Positions 44,701 through 52,850 of a stretch of 64,000 bases of DNA are shown one piece after another (the stretch's first letter is position 1; every line of letters starts with the position of its first letter). The position numbers were made by a program, and so were the translations under genes. The DNA lies in NCBI GenBank assembly GCA_030835125.1, contig JAUQWM010000045.1:100826-164825 (forward strand). Direction: 5' to 3'. The notes under the pieces were generated by a model. The model made no database searches, was not told the DNA's origin, and worked only from the letters and a program-made list of their open reading frames with translations. The stretch is from Gemmatimonadaceae bacterium (GTDB taxonomy: Bacteria; Gemmatimonadota; Gemmatimonadetes; Gemmatimonadales; Gemmatimonadaceae).

Positions 44701-45554
44701 CGGCGATGGAGAAGCTGATCGCGGGTGCGCCGGCCGGCGTGCAGGAGTGCCTGACGAGGCAACTCGGGACTGCCTCGTCGCGGAACTCGTGCCGCGGGGT
44801 GTGGCAGCCGAGCCTGGAGATGCAGTTGAACTGGAGGCCGCAGGCGTTCGGCCTCAACCGGCGCCTGATGATCTCGATGAATACGCAGAACCTGCTCGGC
44901 GGCCTGGACGAGATGTTCCACGGGAAGAACAACCTCCACGGCTGGGGCGCGATCCGGTCGCAGGACAACACGCTGCTCTATGCGCGGGGCTTCGATCCCG
45001 CGAACAACCGGTACCTCTACGAGGTGAACGAGCGCTTTGGGGCGTCGCGCCAGGGCGCGAACGGCATCAGCATCCCGTTCCAGGTCGGCGTGAACGCCCG
45101 GTTGATGCTGGGACCGGACCGCGCGCGCGACGCGATCGATGCGGTGCGCGGGGCGGCGATGGGCGGTCGCGGTGGCCGCGGCGGCGGCGCCGGCGCGGGA
45201 CCCGGCGGCTTTGCGGCCGCGCTGACCAACTTCAACCCGGTGCTGCAGATCCTCAACCTGCGCGACACGCTGAAGCTGAGCGAGGAACAGGTGACGCGAC
45301 TGACCGTGGTCTCGGACACGCTGAACGCGCAGAACATGGAACTGGCGGAAGCGGTCCGGACGGACGTCGCGAGCGCTGGCGCGAATCCGGACATGGCGGC
45401 GCTGAACGCGCGACTGCGGCCGGTGCTGGAGAAGGTGCAGGCGAACCAGCAGGCAGCGCTGCGCCAGGCGCAGGCCATCCTCAGCGCGGAGCAGTGGACG
45501 AAGCTGCCGCCGCGGATCAGGAACGGGCGGGGAGGGGGACGGGGAGGGGATTAG
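41730..45554 (+). CDS. TonB-dependent receptor with C-terminal Spy/CpxP-like domain
   Basis: The 1274-residue product starts from a GTG with AAGGTG upstream and has a signal peptide ending TAGAQ. Residues 35-120 are a carboxypeptidase-regulatory-like domain (ITGTVRAENGQPIKDATVEV, then YRVVIRAIGLAP). A plug follows (LPVDASDLLNLVLLSPQVVS, then GLRPDANAVTLDGLSFGS), then a large barrel of the Oar type. A 50-residue Gly/Arg run sits in a loop near residue 625, and a second is near residue 1155. The last 110 residues form a helical domain with LNLRDTLKLSEEQVTRLTVV and LSAEQWTKLPPRI, resembling LTxxQ/Spy chaperones. The ligand is unknown; Oar-type receptors import large substrates. Confidence 0.82.
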   Translation: MLIGKIFRAPGLPAALALLLSVSVLPATAGAQIGATTDIITGTVRAENGQPIKDATVEVTSLESTVTRRARTNGQGKYTILFPDGGGEYRVVIRAIGLAPATSELRRIADEDRLVADATLTQNATTLTTVAVQARQTPRGGQDLPTPGSVERAFNPDQVARLPVDASDLLNLVLLSPQVVSIGGSDSSAAGFSVGGLRPDANAVTLDGLSFGSTELPSEATRTTRVITSTYDVTRGQFSGGQIASTTRSGTNNAQGNFSYALRDDELVLTADEESPLAQGYTQNQFSGGFGRSIVKDRFFGFVSGQLRRREDILPSLFNADPATLARFGVAPDSVERFFAITGANAMSPGAFFNENRVQDNLSGLARFDWLLENGHSLSVRGDWRWNDQDPSRVGTLSLPMTGGTNKGWGGGVMATYTSIFGGMFLNEFKGYAAINKNEARSFVAMPAGRVQIASDLDDATTRAVSTLTFGGNTGLPQDGRSSSLELTDEVSWLTTDHRLKLGGLFNVSSFEQDVTSNRFGTYTFASLADYEQGKATSFTRTLQPNVREGAQVNAALYLADVWRARRGLQLTYGARLEGGRFGDAPEYNPAVEQAFGRRTDFLPSEVHVSPRLGFTLTVGGPGGGGPGGEGGGRGGRGGGGGGGGFGGRGGGGGGGLGGFGGPGGRGGATPTIIRGGIGEFRGTVSSNLFSQAASATGLANSETQLVCTGDAVPQPDWDNFLFNPSSIPVTCVDGGNAFVPLARPSVTTFDRDFQAPRSWRASLGVQRRIFDRYNLNVDASYTRGVAQTGYTDLNLNPAPQFTLANEGNRPVFVPAATIVPASGVTNMLASRLDPAFAQVFSVGSDLRSTAKQLTFSLQGLTTRGAIFNLGYTLGWAEDQSSGGSFGGLGGGFGRGGGAGGGSGSFGSATTAGNPNVREWAVSSFDRRHSLTGSLTWPVNLGLEVTATGRLSSGAPFTPLVGSDINGDGARNDRAFIFDPASPTTDPAVATAMEKLIAGAPAGVQECLTRQLGTASSRNSCRGVWQPSLEMQLNWRPQAFGLNRRLMISMNTQNLLGGLDEMFHGKNNLHGWGAIRSQDNTLLYARGFDPANNRYLYEVNERFGASRQGANGISIPFQVGVNARLMLGPDRARDAIDAVRGAAMGGRGGRGGGAGAGPGGFAAALTNFNPVLQILNLRDTLKLSEEQVTRLTVVSDTLNAQNMELAEAVRTDVASAGANPDMAALNARLRPVLEKVQANQQAALRQAQAILSAEQWTKLPPRIRNGRGGGRGGD

Positions 45555-45703
45555 TGCCTGCGTGCTGATTGCTGCTTACTGCTGCAGCCGCAGCTTGCTG
45601 GGGCTAGTGCCACTTCATGCAGCCCCAGCTCGGCGGTCGACCCCAGCCCCCAGCCCCCGGCCATCAGCGGCAGCAACAGCAAGCAGCAATCAGCACGCAG
45701 CCA
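45555..45703. repeat. Inverted heptad repeat between the large TonB receptor and the next gene
   Basis: From the first base after the stop TAG: TGCCTGC, GTGCTGA, TTGCTGC, TTACTGC, TGCAGCC, GCAGCTT and GCTGGGG. The right arm near 45678-45700 reads AGCAAGCAGCAATCAGCACG, complementary to 45559-45581 with one mismatch. The interior has CAGCCCC units. It lies between convergent genes. Confidence 0.85.
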
Positions 45704-45708
45704 TGCCG

Positions 45709-47412
45709 TTATCTATCGCGACCTCCTCCACTGCCCGAGGTGTCCGCGGCGATCTCCAGGACGTTCAGCCTCGCCCCCAACCGGATCGGCAGGCTCCACT
45801 CGGCATCGCCGGTCGTGGTCCGGAAGCTGACGTTCGCGCCGCTCGGGACCTCGCAGGCGACGAACTCGCCGCGCCAGTCGGTCAGGGCACGCACGCCGCC
45901 GGGGCGCCCGATCGGGGTGCCTGACGAGTCGACCGGCGGCGACCACTGGACCTCGATGCGATAGTCGGACGCGGCGCGGCCTGAGCCCTCCTCGCGGAGC
46001 ACGACGAACAGCGGCGCGAGCGGTGGCCCGTCGGTACGCAGGCCGGGGCACAGCTCGCGCGCGATCGAATCCTGGTCCGGCACGGTCAACGAGACCTGGG
46101 CGACCTGCCCGGCGCCGAGGTCCAGTCGTCCGTGCTGGACGAAGCCGCCGCGGTCTGCGGGCCCCGGTCGCATGATCCGGACTTCGTAGCTCCCCGGCAC
46201 CACGTCGGCGATGAGGAACGCCCCGGTGGAATCGGTCACGAACCGCTGCCCGGAGCCGAGGAGTTCAACGGAAACCGCGTCGGCCGGGGCGGCTCCCTCG
46301 CGAATGATCCCCGTCACCGCGGCGAGCTGGTGGACGCGCGCCGAGTCGGTGAGGACGAAGCCGCCGGCCATGCGCACCCCCGTCCCCGGTTTCGCGGTGG
46401 CGGCAGCGACGTCGCTGGCGCCCGTTCGCTGGGCGCCCACGGGTCGCGTGCGCTCGAACGGGTGCTGGAGCGACCACAGGTCGTCCACCAGCAGGCCGGC
46501 ACCGAGTCGCGTGAAGTGAAGCCGGCCGCCCGCGGCGGGACCGCGCAACTGGAGACCGGTATACGTGAACTCCAGCAGCCGCAGCTCGCGGCTCTCGGAG
46601 TCGAGCCAGAGCGTGCCCTGGACATCGGCGCGCGAGCGGGCATTCACGGGCCGGAACGCCAACCCGATGCGCGCCGCGCCCTCGTCAGCGGATCGAACGA
46701 GGTTGAAGCAGTGCGCCGCGAGGAACTCCGGCGAGATGATCGTGCCGGCATCGAGGCCGTGGAATTCCACACCGCCGGGCGCGGGCCGCCAGAAGCCGAG
46801 CGACGCCAGCTCCGCGGCCGGCGCGGTGCGGAAGGGTCGCTCATCGAGCACGGACGCGACGCCGCGTTCCTCACGCAGCACGAGTCCGGAGGCGGCATCC
46901 AGCTCCCGGGTGTAGACAAACACGTCGGCGCGCACGAGCCGTTGTTCGCGGGCGATCTCGGTCGCGGCGAGCGCCGCCCAGACGTCGTCCCAGACTTCCG
47001 TCGTGGTCGCATCGAGCTCGGTCGACTTCCGGCAGGAGGAACGGGCCTCGACGCGCAGCGCGGCGAGGCGCGTGGCCACCTGCCGCAGCACGATTCGCTC
47101 GACCACGCTCTCCCCGGTGTTCACCGGGCGCGCGGCGCTCCGGCGCGGCGCATGACCGATCGCGCGCGCCTCGATCATCCACGTGCCGGCAGACGGCGCG
47201 CGCATCGCGAACGCCCCCTCGCCGTCGGTCAGGGTCCGCCGATCGGTGGCCGCCCCCCGGGCGTCCAGCAGCGTGACTACCGCGCCGCGCAACGGAGTTT
47301 CCGCGCCCTCCGCCACCACCGTGCCGCGAATCACCTGCGCGGTCGCCACGGTGGGTCCCGGGAGGAAGAGCAGGGCCAGCCACGATCTCCGCCACGGGCG
47401 TCGAGTGCTCAC
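45709..47412 (-). CDS. Secreted protein with carboxypeptidase-regulatory-like domains
   Basis: The 567-residue product has a signal peptide (RSWLALLFLPGPTVATAQ). An N-terminal carboxypeptidase-regulatory domain follows: VIRGTVVAEGAETPLRGAVV, then DGEGAFAMRAPSAGTWMIEA, then RAIGHAPRRSA. A central domain of unknown type has ELRLLEFTYTGLQL, and there is a second similar domain around residues 370-420 (VTDSTGAFLIADVVPGSYEV). No barrel is present, so it is not itself a receptor. Proteins of this layout are expanded in soil bacteria, often next to TonB receptors, as here. The start is a GTG at 47412. Confidence 0.65.
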   Translation of the reverse strand: MSTRRPWRRSWLALLFLPGPTVATAQVIRGTVVAEGAETPLRGAVVTLLDARGAATDRRTLTDGEGAFAMRAPSAGTWMIEARAIGHAPRRSAARPVNTGESVVERIVLRQVATRLAALRVEARSSCRKSTELDATTTEVWDDVWAALAATEIAREQRLVRADVFVYTRELDAASGLVLREERGVASVLDERPFRTAPAAELASLGFWRPAPGGVEFHGLDAGTIISPEFLAAHCFNLVRSADEGAARIGLAFRPVNARSRADVQGTLWLDSESRELRLLEFTYTGLQLRGPAAGGRLHFTRLGAGLLVDDLWSLQHPFERTRPVGAQRTGASDVAAATAKPGTGVRMAGGFVLTDSARVHQLAAVTGIIREGAAPADAVSVELLGSGQRFVTDSTGAFLIADVVPGSYEVRIMRPGPADRGGFVQHGRLDLGAGQVAQVSLTVPDQDSIARELCPGLRTDGPPLAPLFVVLREEGSGRAASDYRIEVQWSPPVDSSGTPIGRPGGVRALTDWRGEFVACEVPSGANVSFRTTTGDAEWSLPIRLGARLNVLEIAADTSGSGGGRDR

Positions 47413-47498
47413 GAGGACAACTCCGGCATCAGGGATCGAGCGCGAACGACGTTAGGACAGCCACCACAACCGGTCAAGCGCGCGCCGATCGCGCCGGG

Positions 47499-50153
47499 TC
47501 ACGAGTCCCGCAACGCAACCACCGGATCGACCCGCGCCGCCTTCCAGGCCGGCAATGCACTGGCCAGGAGTGCCACCGCTCCCAGCGTGATGATGACTAT
47601 TCCGAGGACCACCGGATCCGACGCCCCCACCCCGAACAGCAGCGTCGCGATCACCTTCGTCGAACCCCACGTCGCGAACAGGCCGATCACCAGTCCCGCT
47701 CCCGCCAGGACCATTCCCTGACGGACGACCATTCCGAGGATCCGGCCGCGCGGGGCGCCCAGCGCGGTACGAACCCCGATCTCCCGCGTGCGTTCCACGA
47801 CCGTCGCCGACAGGACCCCGAACAGTCCAGCGGCCGCCAGGACCAGCGCCACGACCGCAAACCCTGCGAACAGCGCGAGCGCGAACCGGCGGTCCGCCGT
47901 CGAAAGGGCCATCAGCCGGTCCATGGTGCCCGTCTTCGAGATCGCGATGCCGGGAATCGCCCCCTGCAGCGCACGGCGCAACGACGGGATCGTCGTCGCG
48001 GCAGGGACCGAGGTGTGCACGACCAGCACCATCCCGCCCTCTTCTCCCCACTGGGCCGACGGCACGTAGACCTGCAACTCCTGCTGGCTGTCGAGGCCCC
48101 GGTGCAACGTGTTGCCCACGATTCCGACTACCGTCCGTGAGGATCCCTCGCTGCCGCCGACTCGCAGGCGGCGCCCGAGGGCGTTGCCGCCGGGGAAGAG
48201 GCGCTCCGCGGCCTCCTCGTTGAGGAGGGCGACCGGCGGCGATCCCGCCCGGTCGGATTCCTCAAGCGCACGACCGGCTCGCAACGGGACGTCCATCGCC
48301 GCCAGGTAACGTGGGGTCACCGCGTACCGCAACGCGTACGGGTCCTCGGCGGGATTCGCCCCGGCGCGGTCCTCGAGATGGAGGCCGTACATGTCGACAT
48401 TGCCGCCTAACGGCACCTGCGAGGCCAGGGCCGCTTCGCGGACGCCGGGCACGGCGCGCACCGCCTCCAGCGCCTGTTGCCACGCCTGCGCGACCGCGCC
48501 GCTGTCGGCAAAGCGCGGCCCCGACAGGTCGAGCTCCATCGTCACGCGATCGCCCGTCGCGAACCCGGCGTCAACCGCGAGCAGGCGCGTCATGCTGCCG
48601 AGGAGCAGGGACGCACCCGAGACCAGCACCACCGCCAGCGCGACCTCGCCGGCGACCAGTGCGCCACGCAACCGGTGCCGGCCCGAACCCGTGAGTGATC
48701 GTGCCCCGGCGCGGATACTTCCCTGCAGCCCGCCGCGCAGCAGCGCGACCGCCGGCAGCAGACTTGCCGCCAGCCCGGTGGCGATCGCGAGACCGATGGC
48801 GAAGGCCAGCGCGTTCGCGTCGATGGCGACGCGATCCAGTCGGGGCACACCTGGCGGCGCCAGCCGGGTCACGACGTCCACCCCGATCACCGCAAGCAGG
48901 CTGCCGATCGCCGCCGACGCGATCGCGAGGAGCAAGCCCTCGGAGACGAGGAGCATTCCCAGTCGCACACGCGACGCCCCGAGTGCGACGCGCACCGCGA
49001 ACTCGCCCTCGCGCCGCAGGGCGCGACCGAGGAGCAGGTTGGCCACGTTGAAGCACGCGATCAGCGCGACGACGCCAACCGCCGCGAGCAACGCGAGCAG
49101 GGCCGGGCGCGTCTCGCGCACCACGAATTCGTGGACCGGCACCAGCGCCGTTCCCGGAGACGCATACTCGCCAGGAAAGCGCTCCTTCAACCTCGCGAAG
49201 GCCTGGTCGAGTGCGCCGCCTGCCGCGGAAACCGACACGTCCGGGGCGAGCCGGGCGACCATCCGCAGGTGTCGGCAGGTGCGGCAGGCCCATGGAAGAG
49301 AGACGTCGTATCCCAGCGGCGCCCAGATCTCGGTGCCGGGCGCCAGCAGGCTCTCGAAAGTCGGAGGCAGGACCCCGGCGACCCGGAACGCGACCCCGTT
49401 CACCATCACATCCCGTCCCACGATGCCGCTGTCGGCGCCGAATCGTGCACGCCACAACCCGTACCCGAGCACCACGACCCGATTCGCCCCGCGTGCGTCC
49501 TCCTCGGCCGTGAACCCCCGGCCGAGCATCGGCGTGACGCCCAGAACGTCGAAGAAACGCCACGTCACCCGCTGGCCGGCGAGGCGGGTGGTCTCGGATC
49601 CGTCGCTCAGGGTCGGGGTCCAGTAGCTCATCGCCGCGGTCGACGCGAAGATCCGCTCGCGCGACAGGTCCTCGAACGTCGGGTATCCGACGTTGCTTTC
49701 GCTACCGTCCGCGTCCCGCTCCCAGACGAGGGTGAGCCGGTCGCTCGCGGGGTACGGGGGTGGCGCGAAGAGCGCGGCGCGGGCCACCGAATAGACCGAC
49801 GTGCTCGCACCGATGCCGAGGGACATCGTGAGGATCACGAGGAGCGACAGCGCCGGGGCGCGCGAGAGCGAGCGGGTCGCGATGCGGATCGATTGCAGGA
49901 TGGTGTCCATGGGGGCCTCAGCGCGGAGATCGGTCTGTGTGGGAATCGCGTCCGGCCACGGGCCGGCCAGAAGGTGCAGCGCCTCGCGCCAGAACCACGC
50001 GCGGGCACGCGCCGCCCCGAGGCTCGTCAGGCGCTCGTCGTATGCCTCGAGCAGGTCGCCAATGAGGTACTCGCGATCCGGCTCCGGAACCCGCCGGGCA
50101 ATGATCCACAAGGCGAGCCGGGGTGGACTCGCGTGACGACGATCGCGGCTCAC
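47499..50153 (-). CDS. ADOP-type ABC transporter permease with prefix domain
   Basis: The 884-residue product has an N-terminal cytoplasmic prefix (LALWIIARRVPEPDREYLIG, the type-2 permease prefix domain). The duplicated orphan-permease body follows: LVILTMSLGIGASTSVYSVA in the first helix, a MacB-like periplasmic domain, an FtsX core with VVALIACFNVANLLLGRALR, and a second core near the C-terminus with VVERTREIGVRTALGAPRGR. There is no ATPase partner. It starts from a GTG that overlaps the TGA of the PadR gene as GTGA, so translation of the two is coupled. The substrate is unknown, as for the similar gene at 11820. Confidence 0.88.
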   Translation of the reverse strand: MSRDRRHASPPRLALWIIARRVPEPDREYLIGDLLEAYDERLTSLGAARARAWFWREALHLLAGPWPDAIPTQTDLRAEAPMDTILQSIRIATRSLSRAPALSLLVILTMSLGIGASTSVYSVARAALFAPPPYPASDRLTLVWERDADGSESNVGYPTFEDLSRERIFASTAAMSYWTPTLSDGSETTRLAGQRVTWRFFDVLGVTPMLGRGFTAEEDARGANRVVVLGYGLWRARFGADSGIVGRDVMVNGVAFRVAGVLPPTFESLLAPGTEIWAPLGYDVSLPWACRTCRHLRMVARLAPDVSVSAAGGALDQAFARLKERFPGEYASPGTALVPVHEFVVRETRPALLALLAAVGVVALIACFNVANLLLGRALRREGEFAVRVALGASRVRLGMLLVSEGLLLAIASAAIGSLLAVIGVDVVTRLAPPGVPRLDRVAIDANALAFAIGLAIATGLAASLLPAVALLRGGLQGSIRAGARSLTGSGRHRLRGALVAGEVALAVVLVSGASLLLGSMTRLLAVDAGFATGDRVTMELDLSGPRFADSGAVAQAWQQALEAVRAVPGVREAALASQVPLGGNVDMYGLHLEDRAGANPAEDPYALRYAVTPRYLAAMDVPLRAGRALEESDRAGSPPVALLNEEAAERLFPGGNALGRRLRVGGSEGSSRTVVGIVGNTLHRGLDSQQELQVYVPSAQWGEEGGMVLVVHTSVPAATTIPSLRRALQGAIPGIAISKTGTMDRLMALSTADRRFALALFAGFAVVALVLAAAGLFGVLSATVVERTREIGVRTALGAPRGRILGMVVRQGMVLAGAGLVIGLFATWGSTKVIATLLFGVGASDPVVLGIVIITLGAVALLASALPAWKAARVDPVVALRDS

Positions 50154-50482
50154 GGGAGTTCGAGGCCGGGCGTCAGGCCACGCGTCATCCGGCGCAGGGC
50201 ATTCACGGACGCTGCGAGTTCGCGCTTTCCGGCCGCGAGCGGGCGGTAGTACTTCTTGCGCCGCCCGCCGCGTTGTGGTGTCGGGTCGCCGAGTCGCGAG
50301 GCGACCAGTCCCTTGTTCTCGAGCCGGAGCAGGGTGGTGTAGACCGCGCCAACGGTGACGTCGCGGCCGGCTTCGCGCTCGATCTCGTCGCGAATGGCGA
50401 CGCCGTAGGCCTCCGCCCCGAGGCGGACGAGGGCCAGCAGCACCAGTTGCTCGAATTCCCCCAGGCCGTGATTCACGTCCAT
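50150..50482 (-). CDS. PadR family transcriptional regulator
   Basis: The 110-residue product has the PadR winged helix: GEFEQLVLLALVRLGAEAYG, then VTVGAVYTTLLRLENKGLVA, then GGRRKKYYRPLAAGKRELAA in the wing. It is a likely repressor of the ADOP permease operon in which it is the first gene. The ribosome site is a weak GGAG close to the ATG. Just upstream is a short inverted repeat GAC-AAA-GTC on the + strand at about 50488-50496, which could be part of an operator. Unlike the pair at 11453, the regulator and permease genes overlap here by four bases. Confidence 0.88.
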   Translation of the reverse strand: MDVNHGLGEFEQLVLLALVRLGAEAYGVAIRDEIEREAGRDVTVGAVYTTLLRLENKGLVASRLGDPTPQRGGRRKKYYRPLAAGKRELAASVNALRRMTRGLTPGLELP

Positions 50483-50586
50483 TTCTCCGACAAAGTCGAG
50501 GAAATAGACAGCCCCCGGCAGGAAAGGGTTTGGTGGCTGGCGGCGCCGCCCGGTGACCGGACGACGCGCGGCGGTGGACTACCTGG

Positions 50587-51219
50587 TCAGCGGCGCACCG
50601 GGAACGGCGCGAGGCGGGTCACCAGGTCGAGGTTGCTGATGTGGAGGTTGGTGCCGGTGCCGACGCGGAACCCGAAGGTGCCGTCCAGCGGGAGGTCGCG
50701 GGCGTGGATGGCCGTGATGCGCTGGCCGTTCGCCGAAAGGATTGCCGAATCACCCTGCACGAGCACGCGCATGATGTTGTGCGCGGTGCCCTCGCCGCCG
50801 TCGTGTGGCTTCACGGCAGGCGACTTCACCGGCGGAAACAGCGCGGTGGTGACCCCGCCCTCGCGGCGCTCGATGGAGGCCGATCCATCTCTGGTGAGCA
50901 GGAAGGCGGTCCATGAGCCGCTCGACCCATCGAGGGAACGTCCGCCCAGGAAGACACCGTAGCCTTCGTTGTTCGTGCCGGGAAAGAGGAAGATCTCGGC
51001 CTCGATGGCGAATCGCCCGCTCGCCTGGTTGGCGGGGTCATAGACGATCGACGCGACGGGTCCGGTGGTGATGTGCCAGCCGGGCGGCATCCGGACATGG
51101 CTAACCGCGGAATCGGGCGCCGGGGCGTCGGTGCGCACGCGCCAGCCCGGGGGCCGGGATTGTGCGGGAAGGAGGGAGGGGCCGAGGAGGGCCGCCAGGA
51201 GCACGGAGGAGAGTCGCAT
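50587..51219 (-). CDS. Secreted lectin-like (DUF1080/LamG-fold) protein
   Basis: The 210-residue product has a signal peptide (VLLAALLGPSLLPAQ) and a concanavalin-like jelly roll. Its features are MPPGWHITTGPVASIVYDPA, then GRFAIEAEIFLFPGTNNEGY with GVFLGG, then WTAFLLTRDGSASIERREGG, then TAHNIMRVLVQGDSAILSAN with GQRI, and finally GFRVGTGTNLHISNLDL. The pattern of a measured-out ligand-binding beta sandwich, with F-x-x-E-x-x-I/F and G-x-G-T-N-L-H-I-S-N, matches 3-keto-disaccharide hydrolase/laminin-G-like families. No catalytic residue can be assigned. The start at 51219 gives the signal peptide. Confidence 0.6.
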   Translation of the reverse strand: MRLSSVLLAALLGPSLLPAQSRPPGWRVRTDAPAPDSAVSHVRMPPGWHITTGPVASIVYDPANQASGRFAIEAEIFLFPGTNNEGYGVFLGGRSLDGSSGSWTAFLLTRDGSASIERREGGVTTALFPPVKSPAVKPHDGGEGTAHNIMRVLVQGDSAILSANGQRITAIHARDLPLDGTFGFRVGTGTNLHISNLDLVTRLAPFPVRR

Positions 51220-51268
51220 GGAGTTCCGGGTGTGACGGGATCGGGGCGGGAAGGACCGCACGATCGTG

Positions 51269-52765
51269 TTAGCCGTTGGGCCGTTCACCCATTAGCGCCC
51301 GGCCGGTCCGCACGACGATATCGGGGAGGGCCTCCACGTCGGCCGCCCCGGTCCGGAAGTTGACGATGCAGGCCCGCAGGACGTAGGAGCCATTGATGAC
51401 CGCGTTGGAGACGAACACCTCGCCGCCTGCCTGGAGGCGGGTCACGAGGTCTGCGTTGAGGCTATTCAGGTATTCCTCACGGGCGCTTCCGGTGAGCGCG
51501 AGGCCTTCCGGCACGAACCTGAAGGTGGCGATGCTCAGCCCCAGCGTGAACGCCTCGAGCTCGGGGTGTGCCTGGGCGGCCCGGTACATCTCCTCCGCGA
51601 GGGCGATGTCGTCGCGGATCATGCGGACGTAGCCATCGCGTCCCGCCTGGCGGAGTCCCAGCCAGACCTTGAGGGCGCGGAACCCGCGCGAGTTCTGGAG
51701 TCCCAGTTCGTGGAAGTTGGTGGGCGCCTGGCCGTCGCCGCCGTCCGTGAAGTGGTAGTACGCCGGGTGGAAGCTGAACGCGTCCTCGAGGTGCCGGGCG
51801 TCGCGCACCAGCGTACACCCGGCTTCGAGTGGCGCATACAGCCACTTGTGCGGGTCCACCGCGACCGAGTCGGCCAGCGCCAGGGCCTTGAGGTCGGGGG
51901 ACGCCTCGGGGAGGGCGGCGGCCGGCGCGCCGTACGCGCCGTCCACGTGGAACCACAGGTCGTGCCGCCGGCACGTGTCCGCGATGTCGCCTAACGGGTC
52001 GATGGCGCCCGTGCTGACCGAGCCCGCGGTCCCGACCACCAGGAAGGGGAGGTGCCCGGCGGCGCGGTCGGCGGCGATGGCGGCCTCCAGCGCATCGACG
52101 CGCATGCGGAGCCGGTCATCGACGTCGATCCAGCGGACGGCGTCGAGGCCGAGCCCGAAGAGGTCGGCCGCCTTCTGGATCCAGGTGTGCGTCTCGCGCG
52201 ACACGTAGGCGAGCAGCTGGCCACTGCCGGCGCGGAGGCCGGCCTGTCGCACGTCCCATGGCGCCTTCGCCCGCCGGGCGGCGAGGAAGCCGACCATGTT
52301 CGCCATGTTGCCGCCACTCACCATGATCCCGCCGCACGCGGCCGGGTACCCGATCAGTTCCGCGACCCACCGCACCGCCTGCCGCTCGATCTCGGTGGCG
52401 ACCGGCGAGAGCACGAACGCGCCCACGTTCGGGTTCATCGCCGCCGCCAGCAGGTCGCCGAGGATGCCTAACGGCGCCGGGGACGAAGTGATGTAGCCCC
52501 AGAACCGCGGGTGGCCGTTGAACAGCGAGTGCTCCACGAGCAGGCGGGTGACCTGGTCGAGGATCTCCGCCGGGTCGCCGCCGGACGCGGCCAGCGGACC
52601 CTGGCCGAGTCGGTCGCGGATCAGGGTGGGGGAATCCCCCAGCGTGACCGGGCGCCCCGGCAGCGTCGCCAGGTGCGCGGCGATCCGGTCGACGAGTTCG
52701 TGGCCGAGGGTCCGGAACTGGTCCGGTCCCATATCCAGGGGGACGGTGCGGTGGCTCGGAGTCAT
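51269..52765 (-). CDS. PLP-dependent decarboxylase (aromatic/group II type)
   Basis: The 498-residue product is a type II PLP decarboxylase. GHPRFWGYITSSPAPLGILG is the entry motif, GGIMVSGGNMANMVGFLAAR the cofactor phosphate loop, and WFHVDGAYGAPAAALPEASP holds the aspartate that binds the pyridine nitrogen. DSVAVDPHKWLYAPLEAGCT carries the Schiff-base lysine in the HKWL motif. The fold is that of aromatic-L-amino-acid decarboxylases; the substrate could be tyrosine, tryptophan, DOPA or glutamate. No transport or biosynthetic neighbour narrows this down. The downstream-transcribed gene is separated by the lectin-like gene, and a heptad repeat lies ahead of the start. Confidence 0.9.
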   Translation of the reverse strand: MTPSHRTVPLDMGPDQFRTLGHELVDRIAAHLATLPGRPVTLGDSPTLIRDRLGQGPLAASGGDPAEILDQVTRLLVEHSLFNGHPRFWGYITSSPAPLGILGDLLAAAMNPNVGAFVLSPVATEIERQAVRWVAELIGYPAACGGIMVSGGNMANMVGFLAARRAKAPWDVRQAGLRAGSGQLLAYVSRETHTWIQKAADLFGLGLDAVRWIDVDDRLRMRVDALEAAIAADRAAGHLPFLVVGTAGSVSTGAIDPLGDIADTCRRHDLWFHVDGAYGAPAAALPEASPDLKALALADSVAVDPHKWLYAPLEAGCTLVRDARHLEDAFSFHPAYYHFTDGGDGQAPTNFHELGLQNSRGFRALKVWLGLRQAGRDGYVRMIRDDIALAEEMYRAAQAHPELEAFTLGLSIATFRFVPEGLALTGSAREEYLNSLNADLVTRLQAGGEVFVSNAVINGSYVLRACIVNFRTGAADVEALPDIVVRTGRALMGERPNG

Positions 52766-52850
52766 CGTTGAGCGCAAGCGTTGAGCGCAAGGCGCAAAGG
52801 ACAGGGACGAAGGCCCTGCGCCTTGCGCCTCGCGCGTCGCGGGTCGCCTA
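52766..52850. repeat. Heptad-type inverted repeat between the AbgB-like and decarboxylase genes
   Basis: Two tandem CGTTGAGCGCAAG units (52766-52791) are followed by GCGCAAA. Opposite them, GCGCCTT and GCGCCTC units (about 52819-52832) and TCGCGCG, TCGCGGG run up to the stop codon at 52848. The phase is 7 within each arm apart from one 6-base step, so it is less regular than the others. Confidence 0.7.
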
